Shown here in pieces: positions 46,768-57,750 of a DNA stretch of 64,000 nucleotides. A program made the translations under genes and the position numbers. The notes beneath the pieces were generated by a model. That model saw nothing but the letters and a program-made list of their open reading frames with translations. It searched no databases and was not told where the DNA came from. This stretch comes from Melampsora larici-populina 98AG31 (lineage: Eukaryota; Basidiomycota; Pucciniomycetes; Pucciniales; Melampsoraceae), in assembly GCF_000204055.1 (NCBI RefSeq), contig NW_006768822.1, positions 424,229 through 488,228 on the forward strand, read 5' to 3'. Position 1 is the stretch's first letter. The number at the start of each line of letters is the position of its first letter.

Positions 46768-48831
46768 GTCTTCCGACAGATGTCCTGACATAAATTCATC
46801 ATGGCATACATGTAATGTTTGTTGAATATGTTCAGTAGTCATTATTACTAACACCGCAGTATGCTTTTCTCTAAAATATAGTAGGTCAGACTCAAGTGAA
46901 ATTTTTCCCTGAGATAGTCCATCTTTCCAAGGTTGTTCAAGTGTACTTGATAGGCTCAGATTAGTATTCTGTGCAGATAATATTCTGGTAAGTTTAGCTG
47001 TGTTACTATTCTTTTCATAACTAGCTTTTACTTCATCAAAAAATTCTTCAGACAATTCACATAAACTGATTCCCATCACCGGAATGTCTCTTTCCATTTC
47101 TTCAGGTTCCCACGCTGGATTACTGGAATCATTTGGTAATGCCATTCTACTAAGTCCATCAGCATTGTTGTGGAATTTTCCTGGTCTATGAGTAATTGTC
47201 ATAAATGGTTTATACTCTTGTATTGCCATCATCCACCTTAACATGTGTCTGCTTGGAGATTTGAGATTTGTCAGTGATCTTACTCCGGTACAGTCTGTTA
47301 TTACTTCAAAGTAACTACCATCCAAGTAGTAGTGTAATTTTTCTAATGCCCACACTAGTGCTAAAGCTTCTAGCTGCGGCAAAGAATATCTACTTTCAGT
47401 GTCTGTCAGTTTTCTAGATATAAAAACAATTGGTCCTTCTTTTGGTTTTCCATCAATGATTTGTGTTTGATGGAGTGCTGCTCCTAACCCTTCAATTGAT
47501 GCATCAACGTAAAGTTTAAAAGGTTTCTCAAAGTCAGGGTGAAACAGGATTGGTGCGGTTGTAAGTATTTGTTGGATTTTATTCACTGCATCAATTCTTT
47601 TTTTTGTCATCTCAAAGACTACTCCTTTAGCATAAAGTTTGTAGAGGCTACAAGTAATCATTCCAAAGTTTGGAATGTGAGCTCTGTAGTAGCTTGTAAA
47701 TCCTAAAAACGAACTCAATTCTTGTTTATCCTTTGGGCAGGGTTTTTGTAGTACTGCAGCTACTGAGTTTTGATCTACTGCTACCCATAGTCCTGATACA
47801 CGATGACCTAGGGCTTTGCATTCTTCAAAACCAAAGTGGCACTTTTTTAGAGATATTGTCATTCCCATTGCTTTAGCTCTTATCAATATCATCTCCATTG
47901 CTACAAGATGTTCTTTCCAAGTTGTGTGAAAAAGAATAAGGTCATCAATATAAACTTTAAACCATCCTTCCCGTAGTTCTTTTGAAAACTCTGTATCCAT
48001 CATTCTTTGAAAGAAAGCTGGGGCATTTTTGATTCCAAAAGGCATTCTAATATATTCAAATATCCCTAGATGACATATAATTCTAAGGAACTTTCTGCTA
48101 TTGATTTCCACTATATAATTTTGATGAAATCCTTTCATTATATCCATCAGAGTAATAATTCTTGCTCTGAAGAGATTTGTCAAAGATTGATCTATCCTAG
48201 GTAGTGGGTATCTATCAGGCTTGGTATATTGATTGAGGGCTCTAAAGTCTCCACAAAGTCTAGACTTATCATTGTGCCATGCTATCAAAACAGGTGAAGT
48301 CACATCTACTTCTTCATCACTCCCTACTTTTTGTATTACACCCATACTAAGTAGTTCTTCGATGTGTTTCTCTATTTCTTTTCTACTTCTTGGGCTAGCT
48401 GGATATGCACCTTTCCGTAATATAGGAGGGTAAGGTTTATCTATTGTAAGTTCTATTGGTACTGGATGATCCTTTATCATGCCTAAAGGTTGCTCTCCTA
48501 ACCCAAATTGATCTTTGTATTTAATCACCATCTTGATTATATCCTCTTTTTGAGTGTGGGTGAGGTTGGGTCCAAACTGAGCTTCCAGTATCTTATCTCG
48601 AAGTTCTTTGGTGTCTTCATTTGTTGGGCTTTCTATTGTAATGTCCGGTTTAATGGACAAAATCTCTTTATGTTGCATTAAAGCAAACTTGATACTTTTG
48701 TTATTATTACCAATAGTAAAATATCTTTCTTTACTATGAAATATATCAAATCCATATTGATTCAAGTTCTCTGCACCCAATATGAAGTATTTGTTGTTAG
48801 CATTTTCCATTACTACGAATTCAGCATTCAA
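46768..48831 (-). pseudogene. Element A reverse transcriptase-RNase H part
   Basis: Minus-strand frame carrying the end of the protease (NAEFVVMENANNKYFILGAEN), RT (SRLCGDFRALNQYTKPDRYPLP, MPFGIKNAPAFFQRM, active site YIDDLILF), RNase H (LYVDASIEGLGAALHQ, VITDCTGVRSL) and the start of the integrase zinc region (HVCHDEFMSGHLSED). The frame is cut by element B at 46768. Joining across the duplicated AAGAC target restores SED-RTVDRIK without a shift. Relative to gag-protease it lies in the +1 frame. Confidence 0.88.
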
Positions 48832-48844
48832 TCTTATTGATTGC

Positions 48845-51688
48845 TTAACATGTGGGAATTACCTGTAAGCTGATTACGCCTAGTGCGTGAAGTTTACTAC
48901 TAACTCCTGAGAATTTCACATGACTACTGGGTAGGAGCTTTTCTTGCCAGTCTGGTATAATCTCTGATAAGAAATGTTTGCCTACAATTGAGCATGAAGC
49001 TCCACTATCAAGTAGTATTGGAACTTTGCAATTATTAATTATTGCTCGAGCCATTGAATGATGACCTAGTGTGTGTGCCATCCCTTCTGCTGGTTTAGAT
49101 TTCAATAATCTAGCATCAATTATATTACCCATTTGCACGTCATCTTGCCAAGAGTGAGGTACCTCTGCTTCAGCTTGTAATATGTTGATATATTTCTCAT
49201 TACTATTATAAGTATCAATTACGGAGACATCTTGTTGGTTTTTCTCATCCTGACTTTCTGATTTTGATTCATCAGACAGTTGTCCTCCTTGAAAATCATA
49301 TTTGTCATTCATATGATCACTTTCTGATAGATCTTCCTCAATCATATTTATTCTTTTTTCTTTACATCCTCTCCATTGATGTTTTGGATCTTTACTTCCA
49401 CAGTTTGGGCATGCTCTAAGTGGTTTTCTCTCAGATGTACTTGGTTGAGCTTTTGTACTAGATCCTTGTAACTTATCATCTTTAATGATGAACTTGTTTT
49501 CAATAAAAGGTCTTTGAGGTCTGTTCAAGTATTTTTTCTTTGAAATAATGGTTGTGTTTTCAAAAATATCTTTGAATACCATTAAGAATATGTCCCACTC
49601 ATAGGGAGCAACTAGTTGGCTTTTGATTGCGTTTCTAGCATCCCCGTCTACTTTGTTCAGAATTTTATTAACAATTCTGTCTTCAGATGAATCTGGGTCA
49701 AAGGCAGCAATTCTCTTCTTTTGTTTTAAAGAACATGCTGTTGGATCAAGATGTATATTTTCATCAAACTTGTCTTTTGTGAACAAATCTTCCATGTTAT
49801 TTCTCCAAACACTATTTCCAAACCTTTTATTAATTTTGTCTTTCCATTGGTCCCATGTCATGGAGCCTTTACTTTTACGCTTGTCAATGTACCACTGTCC
49901 TGCTGTGCCAGTGAAAGCTGTGCTTAGATGACTAACAACAACAAGTGGGTCCATTTTTAAATCTGTGATCAAACCATCACACCAGTCAATATAGTCATTA
50001 TGATTATACTCGCCGTCTCCACTGAACTTTTTCCAGTCTCTGCCTGTTGGCCATAGTTTAGTCAATGCTTTACTTAATTTGTCTTCTCTATTAGACTCTG
50101 AAATAGTTGTCTGAGCAGTAGTTTCTCTGGCGAATAATCTATTTGTACTTGCTAGAGGTGGTAATGTTCTTTCTCTGAAAATTGTTTCTTCTCGTGCTCT
50201 TGGGCTTTGAATTCCTGTTTGAATTGGTGGGGGCTCAACATAATTCACTGTTCTTTCTCTTAGGTCAGCTGTGTGTTGTTTGAATCTGGCCTCTCCCCGA
50301 AGTGATGGATCAACTCTTGGATTATCTTCTGAGATTGAATCCAAATTTCGTTGAGTTACTGGGTGAGTTATATGATCTGTTACTCTTGGTGTGATGTTGT
50401 TATAACTTGCTCTCTCAGGTCTAAGTTCTTGGACCAACGTCATCCTTGCTGTGTTGGCTCTGTCTTCCATTTGATTTAATCTATTTTGTATTTCAACATT
50501 CTTTTCTAATACTTTGTTATTTAAAAATTCTTGGTTGTTAAATAATTGTTCCGTGAAGTTTTTGAATTGCACTTCTTGTTGTAGTACTAATTGTCTCTGC
50601 AATTGTTCATGTTGGTCTCTGATGTTCTCTTGTAGTGAATGATAATTCTTCATCATACTACATTCAAATTGTTGTTGTTGTTCATTCATGTCTTCACGAA
50701 TTTTTATTATATTTTTATCTTCTTTTATTTCATGAATTGTAGAGCTGACATGGTTTTTGTGTTTCCCGAATTTATTGAGCAGCTCCTCAATTTTGTTATA
50801 CGGATCTTTGATTGGTAGTTTGAGTTGTTTATCTAATTTCATATCTAGTTGTTTGATTACATTTTTTATTTCTCCTAGATCACTTACTATGACATCACTT
50901 ATCTCTCTGATATGTTGTTTATCTTGATTTCTCTCTTGAGACATTTTACTTATTGTCTCGTGGAAATTTTTGTCAATACTGTTAAGTTTTGATGTTGTTC
51001 TTTTCTCTGTTTCAGAAATTCTTGAAGCAATTTGATTAGCTAAGTGAGTTATTTGTTTAACTATGTTTTGTTCAGAAGGTTTTAATATTGGGTCTTCAAA
51101 CCTCTTGTTTAATGTTTCTTGAATCTGTAGTACTAGAGCTTGTGTTTTATTCAGACTGTACATTGGAGTTATTTCTGAGTTTTGAATTTCAGTTTCTCCT
51201 TGGTTTACTTTCTCACTAGTATTTGATGTTGATCCACTTACTTCTTTACTTTCAGATGCAATGATTTCTTTTTGTTTACCTTTATTTTTAGTTGTGATCT
51301 CCTCTTCAGATGTGCTTTTTTGGTTTTTAACCTCAGCAATTTTTGCTTTTAGTTCTTTAAACTTATTAACAATATCTTCATATGATATTTTGTCATTTTC
51401 TTTTTTGTTGACTTCATGAAAAAGTTTTTTAACTTCTTCTATTTGTTCTTTCAATTCTAAAAATTTGTTCATAAGATCATCATAAGATGTTTTATGAAGT
51501 TGGCAAATTAATTGGAACTCAGTAACTCTCATTTTCTCACTTTGCTCACATTGATTTTTTAATGAACTCAAATTTGGATTTAATTGCTCAACCTTCTTGT
51601 AAATAGCATAAGTTTTTTGTCTGACAAGATCTTCTAAATCTAAATATGAATTTGAAACAGATACAGAGGAGGGATTGTAGGAAACCAA
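48845..51688 (-). CDS. Element A Gag with protease start
   Basis: A 947-aa minus-strand frame, with no ATG at its upstream edge (the first is near residue 53), so the start is unresolved. Long coiled-coil regions (1-450) precede a gag domain (HNDYIDWCDGLITDLKM, WYIDKRKSKGSMTWDQWKDK), a variant zinc knuckle CPNCGSKDPKHQWRGC (CX2CX6HX4C), and a retropepsin start LLDSGASCSIVGKHF. The frame stops within the protease (LQVIPTC) and the rest of the domain continues in the +1 frame as HVKQSIRLNAEF. It forms particles and begins the protease. It is unusually long for a gypsy Gag. Confidence 0.82.
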   Translation of the reverse strand: MVSYNPSSVSVSNSYLDLEDLVRQKTYAIYKKVEQLNPNLSSLKNQCEQSEKMRVTEFQLICQLHKTSYDDLMNKFLELKEQIEEVKKLFHEVNKKENDKISYEDIVNKFKELKAKIAEVKNQKSTSEEEITTKNKGKQKEIIASESKEVSGSTSNTSEKVNQGETEIQNSEITPMYSLNKTQALVLQIQETLNKRFEDPILKPSEQNIVKQITHLANQIASRISETEKRTTSKLNSIDKNFHETISKMSQERNQDKQHIREISDVIVSDLGEIKNVIKQLDMKLDKQLKLPIKDPYNKIEELLNKFGKHKNHVSSTIHEIKEDKNIIKIREDMNEQQQQFECSMMKNYHSLQENIRDQHEQLQRQLVLQQEVQFKNFTEQLFNNQEFLNNKVLEKNVEIQNRLNQMEDRANTARMTLVQELRPERASYNNITPRVTDHITHPVTQRNLDSISEDNPRVDPSLRGEARFKQHTADLRERTVNYVEPPPIQTGIQSPRAREETIFRERTLPPLASTNRLFARETTAQTTISESNREDKLSKALTKLWPTGRDWKKFSGDGEYNHNDYIDWCDGLITDLKMDPLVVVSHLSTAFTGTAGQWYIDKRKSKGSMTWDQWKDKINKRFGNSVWRNNMEDLFTKDKFDENIHLDPTACSLKQKKRIAAFDPDSSEDRIVNKILNKVDGDARNAIKSQLVAPYEWDIFLMVFKDIFENTTIISKKKYLNRPQRPFIENKFIIKDDKLQGSSTKAQPSTSERKPLRACPNCGSKDPKHQWRGCKEKRINMIEEDLSESDHMNDKYDFQGGQLSDESKSESQDEKNQQDVSVIDTYNSNEKYINILQAEAEVPHSWQDDVQMGNIIDARLLKSKPAEGMAHTLGHHSMARAIINNCKVPILLDSGASCSIVGKHFLSEIIPDWQEKLLPSSHVKFSGVSSKLHALGVISLQVIPTC

Positions 51689-51876
51689 ATCTGACTGGTT
51701 GAACAGTCTTTGATGTTTTACCTCTTCTAATTCTTCTTCTTCTAACTTAAGTGAGCTGAGAGAGGGTGAATTAGGGATAGAGCATTTTTCATCTATTGGA
51801 GGTCCAGTGAAAGGTGTCTCAGTATATAGAATTGATGGATGATGATGAAATGATGAGGTGGGGGGAGGGAGGATAC

Positions 51877-54003
51877 TTACTGTTCTCTCTCCTTCCCTTT
51901 TCCTTTCGATTCTGGGTCCTTGTCGTCTTTCTTCATCTTTTTCACTAACAAGAACATGTCCAGGAGGTTGGAGGCGTTCTCCGCCATCTCCTCAAGGTCC
52001 TCGTCGTGAGCTCGCTTGCGACGTTGGCTGGAAGGTCCTGGTCAAGGATGCTCGAAGGGTTCCATTGTACTTGGGTTGATCAGATAAGGGTTGTACCCTG
52101 CCACCTTCTACACGGTTGACCGGTGGCGACGTCCCTCAAGGAACTCTTCTAGTTCCTTGTGGGCTTCTTTCACTACTCCTAAGATCTGGCAAAAGTTGGT
52201 TGAGTTGTTCGCTACTCGCGCTTCGTCTAGGTTGCGTTTGTGGTTGAGGATAGCTTGTCGTAACCGGGCTTCCTCGGTTGCGCGGGTCTGTTGGTACGAT
52301 TGTGGTGGTGGAGGAGGTGGTGCCATGGTGTTGTTGCTCATGCCGGGAGTCGGTTGGCGTGGTTGATAGACCGGGGAAGGGTGCGCTGGGTAGTTGTGTT
52401 GAGGCTGGTAAACTGGCGAGGGAGCTATCGCATAGTTGACCTGAGGTTGGTAGACTGGCGAGGGAGCTATTGGGTATTGCACTACCGGAGACGCTAGGTT
52501 GGGGTGATAGTTGGGCTGGTAGATGTAGCCTGCCTGTTGTTGTTGGGTCTAACGTTATTAAGGTAAGATTTTTTTATTAGTTTCTTTCTCTTGAACAAAA
52601 CTCTTGACTAAAATTGGGTTGGGCTTACCTGATGGGGGTAGTGGTTTGTATAACTCCCCCATTGGTGATCTACTTGTTGATCGGGTGACTGGTTCAACTG
52701 ACCGTTTACTCTTTGCTGTTCCATGTGCGCTGGCGGAGCTTCTGGAGGACATGTTTCAAAAAAAAATGATAAGGATAATTTGAATTGATGTATTTGAAGC
52801 GAGAATAAGAGAAAGAAAAAAAAATTAAGAGATAATATTTTAATATGAGAAGAAGAAAGAGCAAAACAACAAAAAAAAATCAATTTAGAACGTGATTTCT
52901 TAGTGTTGATAGAAGATGATAATCTTTTATTCACTTACGGTCTCTGTTTATTCCTTGGACTTGGTGATAACCTTGATTAACTTGTACTTGATTGATATAT
53001 TGATGGTTGTTATATTCTTGAGTTCGATGTAAGGTATCGGCTATACCCAAAAAAAAAAAGAAATAAAATGTTAAATAAATTTTTATCCAGAGTTATGTAT
53101 GATTTTTATAGTCCGAGTAGAAAAATTTTATTTAACTTACGGTTCGCTTGAACTCTTTGTTCTTGGTAGTGAGCTGTGGCTCTATCTTGATTGTTACCTG
53201 GAATTAATTTCAATTTAATGATTGTTGGATTGGGTTGAGAGTAAAGAAAAAAATTTAGATAGCTTACAATGATGGTGATCAGCTAACTCTTCTGGTGAAG
53301 GGCCCTCAGCTCGAATTCTTGCTCTCGTAGTATCTTCAGACGCTGGCGAGTCGATCTCTATTATTAAGGGATCGGCCGCTGGGGTAGTAATCGTAGAATC
53401 TATAACAATCGGTTCTTGATGTACGTTTCCGTAGGAGTCTTCAAAGTCTAATATAGAACCGTCTACGTTTTCGTTTTCTGGTAAGGCTGGAGTCGATTGG
53501 GTCACACGATCTTCTACAATTGGCTGTTGGCTATTGTTTCCTGGTCGGGCTACATCAAGCGAGTTGAATAACTGTGGAAATGCCACTAGATTGGAGAAAG
53601 TAAAAGAGAAAACGAAATCCAAAAATTATAAAAAAAATCAGTATTTGATGTTTTGTGATAGAGGAGGGTAATGGTTAATAGGATCTAGGGCAACAGAAAG
53701 ATAATAATTAGTCAAGAAGTTCTATTTACTCTTGATCTTGTATATAACTTTGATGAAGTTAAATAGATTTTGAAATTTGATTGATTGATTTAAGTTAATA
53801 CAACTACTGTAGCAGTTTGATTTGTTTTCGAATGATCTGCTTGAAGGATGATCAACTTCGGCTTGAGGTCTCTTCTTATAGTCAATCCGTCGATTCAATT
53901 CGTTTCCGATACGGATTCGTTCTACAATCACTGTGTAGAATGGCGTGAGTCAGCTTTTTAGTGAGATCTACGAGTTTTCTTATTGATTGTTCGCTGACTT
54001 ACT
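51877..54003 (-). CDS. Seven-intron gene inside element A, unknown
   Basis: Minus-strand exons 54003, 53930-53808, 53585-53268, 53197-53141, 53040-52939, 52741-52629, 52548-52121 and 52027-51877 join in one frame (430 aa). All seven introns are GT-AG, mostly GTAAG donors. The start codon would be split, A at 54003 and TG at 53930; an alternative is a later in-frame ATG. The protein is Gln/Asn/Pro-rich with NYAIAPSPVYQPQ repeats (three APSPVYQPQ-like copies) and PPPPPP. Its C-terminal helical part is FCQILGVVKEAHKELEEFL with a basic nuclear-localisation-like cluster RRHRQRRKRAHDED. It lies between the 5' LTR and gag, same sense. No family is recognised. It could be a captured host gene or an element-encoded accessory gene. 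Confidence 0.6.
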
Positions 54004-55176
54004 CTTAAAAATCTCTTATTCGTTGCATTACTGTTCTTCTGTTGTTAGGATTTGATCGTTCGAGGCTTCTGTGGTTGTAAGTCGTTGATTTTGGAGGCTT
54101 CTAATTCGATGTTGGCAAGTAATTGTCTTTTGTTTACTGATGGTTTCAGATGAGTTTGAGTGTTTCTTGCAGTATTACTCTGGGTTCAAGGGTTTTGATC
54201 GAACGATTCGCTAGGAGACAAAGAGAGAGATTTTTTTATTTTTTATTTTTTTTTGAGAGTGGTTCGATGGAATCAAAAGGAGATGGAATATCAAAATGGA
54301 TTAATCAATCTATAAGATAAAGGGCTCGTGCCTTTGTTTACTTACTTTTACTTTTTCGTTTGTTTCAATTTGTGGAAAACTGATCGTTCGATGGTCTTTC
54401 TTACGGTGGTAAGGAGGATTTGTGGTTTCCTTCTTCTTGAGAACAGTTCTTCAATTCAATTCTTCAATGTTTCTTTGAATTGACTTGTCAGGCAGCAATG
54501 AAGGAAGAGGAAACGAAAAAACAAAGTATATAGAAGATAGAATACTGCAGAGGAAGAAGAGGAAAAATAAATAAAAATAATACGGTAAAAGGAAGTTAAA
54601 GGGAGAAGAGGAAAAAGGGTTCTGGCTTACTAATTCTTTGGTCTTATTCTTTTTCTCCGATTACGAAAAAAAAACAATTTTCTGAATTCACTCCAAATTC
54701 CCCGCTGATTTTCTTTCTGCTCTAATTTTCTTTTTGATCGTCTGCTCTTCAAATTCTAAACTTCTAACTGTCTTGATCTCCTTCCAAAAACTGTGTACGC
54801 TTCTTCTTCAATTGTTTAATTTGTTTTGTTTTTGTTTTAATGTCACGGTGACACGGACTCGTTGATCTTTATTATTATAATCTTTTGCTGTTCTTATTCT
54901 TGAGTAGTGTTCTAACTAGATATTTCTACTGTATCCTTTTAAGTTTGAGGGTGTTGGTTAAGGTGGTTTCTGAGTAATCACAATGCTCAAAAATATTGTT
55001 TGAGATAACTTTGATTATGATTTAGACAAAATCAACTAGGACTAGATTTTCTTTGAAAGAATTTTTTAGATTTTGATGATTGATAAGTGATATTGTAGTT
55101 GTCTAGTAAGATGATTCTTACTTTAGTAAGAGATTGAGGTTGAAATCTTGGGTTTCAACACGATGAGGCCCCCAAA
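54004..55176 (-). other. Element A 5' leader
   Basis: Between the 5' LTR and the first exon of the internal gene. It is pyrimidine-rich on the plus strand and has no long frame. It begins beside the LTR with the primer-site-like TGGGGGCCTCATCG on the minus strand. It probably contains untranslated leader. Confidence 0.5.
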
Positions 55177-56858
55177 TGTGAGGGTGGGTTACTCTTTTGA
55201 GTACTCAAGGCTCACTAATTGGGCAAGGTGGGTCTTATAATTCAAGTAATTATGATTATATTTCAAAATATAAAAGTAGTTACAAAGAATTATAAACAAA
55301 GGAAAGGGATGAGAAATGGAAGATAATGAAATGTTTATAAAGTGTGAAGGGTGGATCCTAGCCCTTCCTTTAATCTTCAAGTGACAGATTAAAGAGTGGG
55401 ATGAAGTTCACTAGACTAGTTGTTCTATGGTCACTAACATTGGGTTGTTCTTATGGTCACCAACCTGGGTTGTTCTATGGTCACCAACCTTGGGTTGTTA
55501 TATGGTCACCAACCTATTAGAGTTCTACTTGGGGATAGTAGAGGATCCAGGGAAGAGTGAAGAGTATTACTTACTTTTAATCAAGGAACTGATTTAAAGT
55601 AATGAAGATATCACTAGTCTTATATTTATAAGACTCTTGATGTTACTTCAGTAGAACTTTAAGTGTTCTTAAAAGTAGTATGTAATAAAGCTTGGGGGGT
55701 AATCTCTCAAGGCTGGGAGAGGAGGAGTTTATATACTCTCCTCTCCAAACCTAACTGTGGTGAGATTTGTTTACATCCCTACTTTGGTTTAGGGTTTGAT
55801 CATTATGATTATTTGGGATTAGTACTAATAATACTTAATTACATATACATGTTATGTGTGATATGTAATATAAGCTTTTTTAACTCTTGACACTGAGTTA
55901 TGAGGTGTAATTGATGTTTGCTTACATATTACATATCATTTCAAATGTATATGTATATGTAATTAAGATGTATATATGATTTATTACAAGTTACATATGT
56001 TTTGTAAGCTTTATGTACATGTAATTAGTTGTTTGAAGGTGTTTACAGTCGACTCCCTCGAAATCCATATCCCTCTAATCCCATACTTCCAGCTAACCCA
56101 TAGAAATTCGGGTCCATAAAATTTATGGGCAGGGAAAAGTGGCCCAAAACCCATACCTCGCACTATTCCCATGACCCATAGGTTTTTTGCAGTAAACCTA
56201 GGTCAAAAGCCATAACCAAAATTTGCCACAGCTTGAAAAAAACCTGCATCCTTGTGTATTTTTCAGCATAGCCAGTCTCAAAATGCTTCCAAAAGACCTT
56301 TTGCAATTCAGCATGTCAGATATCAAAACAGGTTTCAATGCCCTACAAACAGAGAATAACAAAAGATTCAAGCCTCTCAAGCAACCTATCAGTGGAGGGA
56401 AGAAATTGTTGTAGACGGATACAAGGCTCATAGACTGTGCTGGAAAGGTAAAGAGTTGTTTTGGGGAAGATCATAGCATAATAAAATGCGGCTAAGGCTG
56501 CCAGTCAACTCAACAATGATGAGCTGAAGAGACTTGAACTTTTGGTTGGGAATTTCAAGTACAAACGGAATGGTTGCAATCATCTAAGACTGTGTGCCAC
56601 TTTGCTGCAATCTATTCCAAGTTGAATATGAAGAAATGATTTTTTTGATTGGCCTGTTAATTTTTTTATCTCCCTCTTCACCCATACTTTGCCTGCCAAA
56701 CCTTAATCTATGGGCTATGAGGGAGATCCTCCAAAACCATACACCCATAAAACCCATAGTTTTAGGCTTCCATAGAATGGTATGGGTTTGGAGGGAGTTG
56801 ACTGTATATATGTTACAAGTTAGTCTTTGGGTACATACATATGTACCCAGGGCTGACA
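55177..56858 (-). repeat. Element A 5' LTR, split by a pogo-like MITE
   Basis: Consists of 55177-56045 and 56807-56858, matching the left LTR almost perfectly. The minus-strand transcript would start in this LTR. Confidence 0.88.
56046..56804. mobile_element. Pogo/Fot-like MITE, 759 bp
   Basis: Ends CAGTCGACTCCCTC and, reverse-complemented, CAGTCAACTCCCTC, with TA duplicated at 56044-56045 and 56805-56806. The uninterrupted left LTR proves the empty site. CAGT termini with TA targets fit the pogo/Fot branch. The interior frames (e.g. 56223-56414) show no intact transposase. Confidence 0.75.
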
Positions 56859-57049
56859 AGACTTATGATTCCTGCAATATGAATTGAGACATTCAAAATT
56901 GTAGCTAGAATGTACAAGGTATGTATGGACATAAGGTAACAGGAGCTGATTCATAATGATCAAGTGTGCGGTGATTTTCGAAGACAAGCAGGTGCAAAAC
57001 AAAATCGTCAAATGAGAACTTCTGAGTGATCAGATGTTGGCTATGGCAT

Positions 57050-57750
57050 GTCATGTTCCGTCTCTTTCCCGTGCAGTCCAAGGTGACTGTGACCTGCCGG
57101 CCAGGAATCTGATGATGTTGCTTATACAATATGTTCATCACCGTTCTTTTTAAAATCATCATGATAAATTGCGACATCTTACTGGACTACAAGCCAGCTC
57201 TCACGGACGGCAGACACATAAGTTAGTCATTTTGCACGCTTCACCTAATAAATGCTTTGACTGGGTACATCAGTATCAGATCTCTCGAGATCCTTTTGAT
57301 AATGAGAACTCGGTAGGGCGTCTTGAAGCGAAGTTTCCATGTAAACTCACAAACCAGAATGATATTTACTGATGTAATGAATTTTGCTTGATTCCTGAAT
57401 CTTGAACACAAAAGCTTCCAATCACGCTGACCCCAAGAGACAGGAAGACTTGTACTGTTGCCAGATCCGCTTTAAGAAGTAAGTATAACTTTTAGAACTC
57501 GTTTGTGGTCAAGCATACGATCTTCACTCATCACTGACCGGCCTTTTCCATTTTATAAACTTGACTGTGTTTGCTCTGGCATTCAGAATGTCCTCCGAAA
57601 CTACGTGACAGCATCTCTTAAACACTGAATCCATAACCAATCTGCTTCATTTACTGTGGGATTCAATGTGATTGTTACCTGTTCGTGATGGTGCTGTACT
57701 TGAATCAAAGTGGCTACATCTGCAAGTAAATCGAGTCACCAGGTTCATCT
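57050..57750 (+). pseudogene. Degenerate secreted-protein paralogue
   Basis: 57480-57710 aligns with 36427-36660 (AAGTATAACTTTTAGAACTCG against AAGTATGATTTTTAAGACTTG; TACTTGAATCAA shared), and 57170-57370 weakly with 36150-36420 including ACATAAGTTAGTCATTT. No signal peptide exon is visible, because the upstream part ends near the element A insertion. It is a decayed neighbour copy of the gene at 35727. Confidence 0.5.

Larger units (their letters stand above)
37108..56858 (-). mobile_element. Ty3/gypsy LTR retrotransposon A (nested host)
   Basis: AGACT occurs at 37103-37107 and 56859-56863, directly flanking two LTRs of about 920 bp. Coding is on the minus strand, so the right LTR is the 5' one. 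Next to it is a primer-site-like TGGGGGCCTCATCG (55173 downward). Next to the left LTR is a polypurine GAGGGTGGGGAA. In transcript order it holds a spliced extra gene, gag-protease, RT-RNase H, then integrase with a chromo-like tail. The LTRs differ at only a few positions, so insertion was recent. Three later insertions lie inside it: 37862-39263, 40753-46767 and 56046-56804. Confidence 0.9.

Noticed and set aside
52108..52482. 124-aa proline-rich gene ending at 52108
   Set aside because: The stop lies in an intron; splicing 52121 to 52027 continues the frame into the basic C-terminus of the seven-intron gene.
52291..52497. Plus-strand Arg/Trp-rich frame
   Set aside because: Antisense shadow of the APSPVYQPQ repeat exon.
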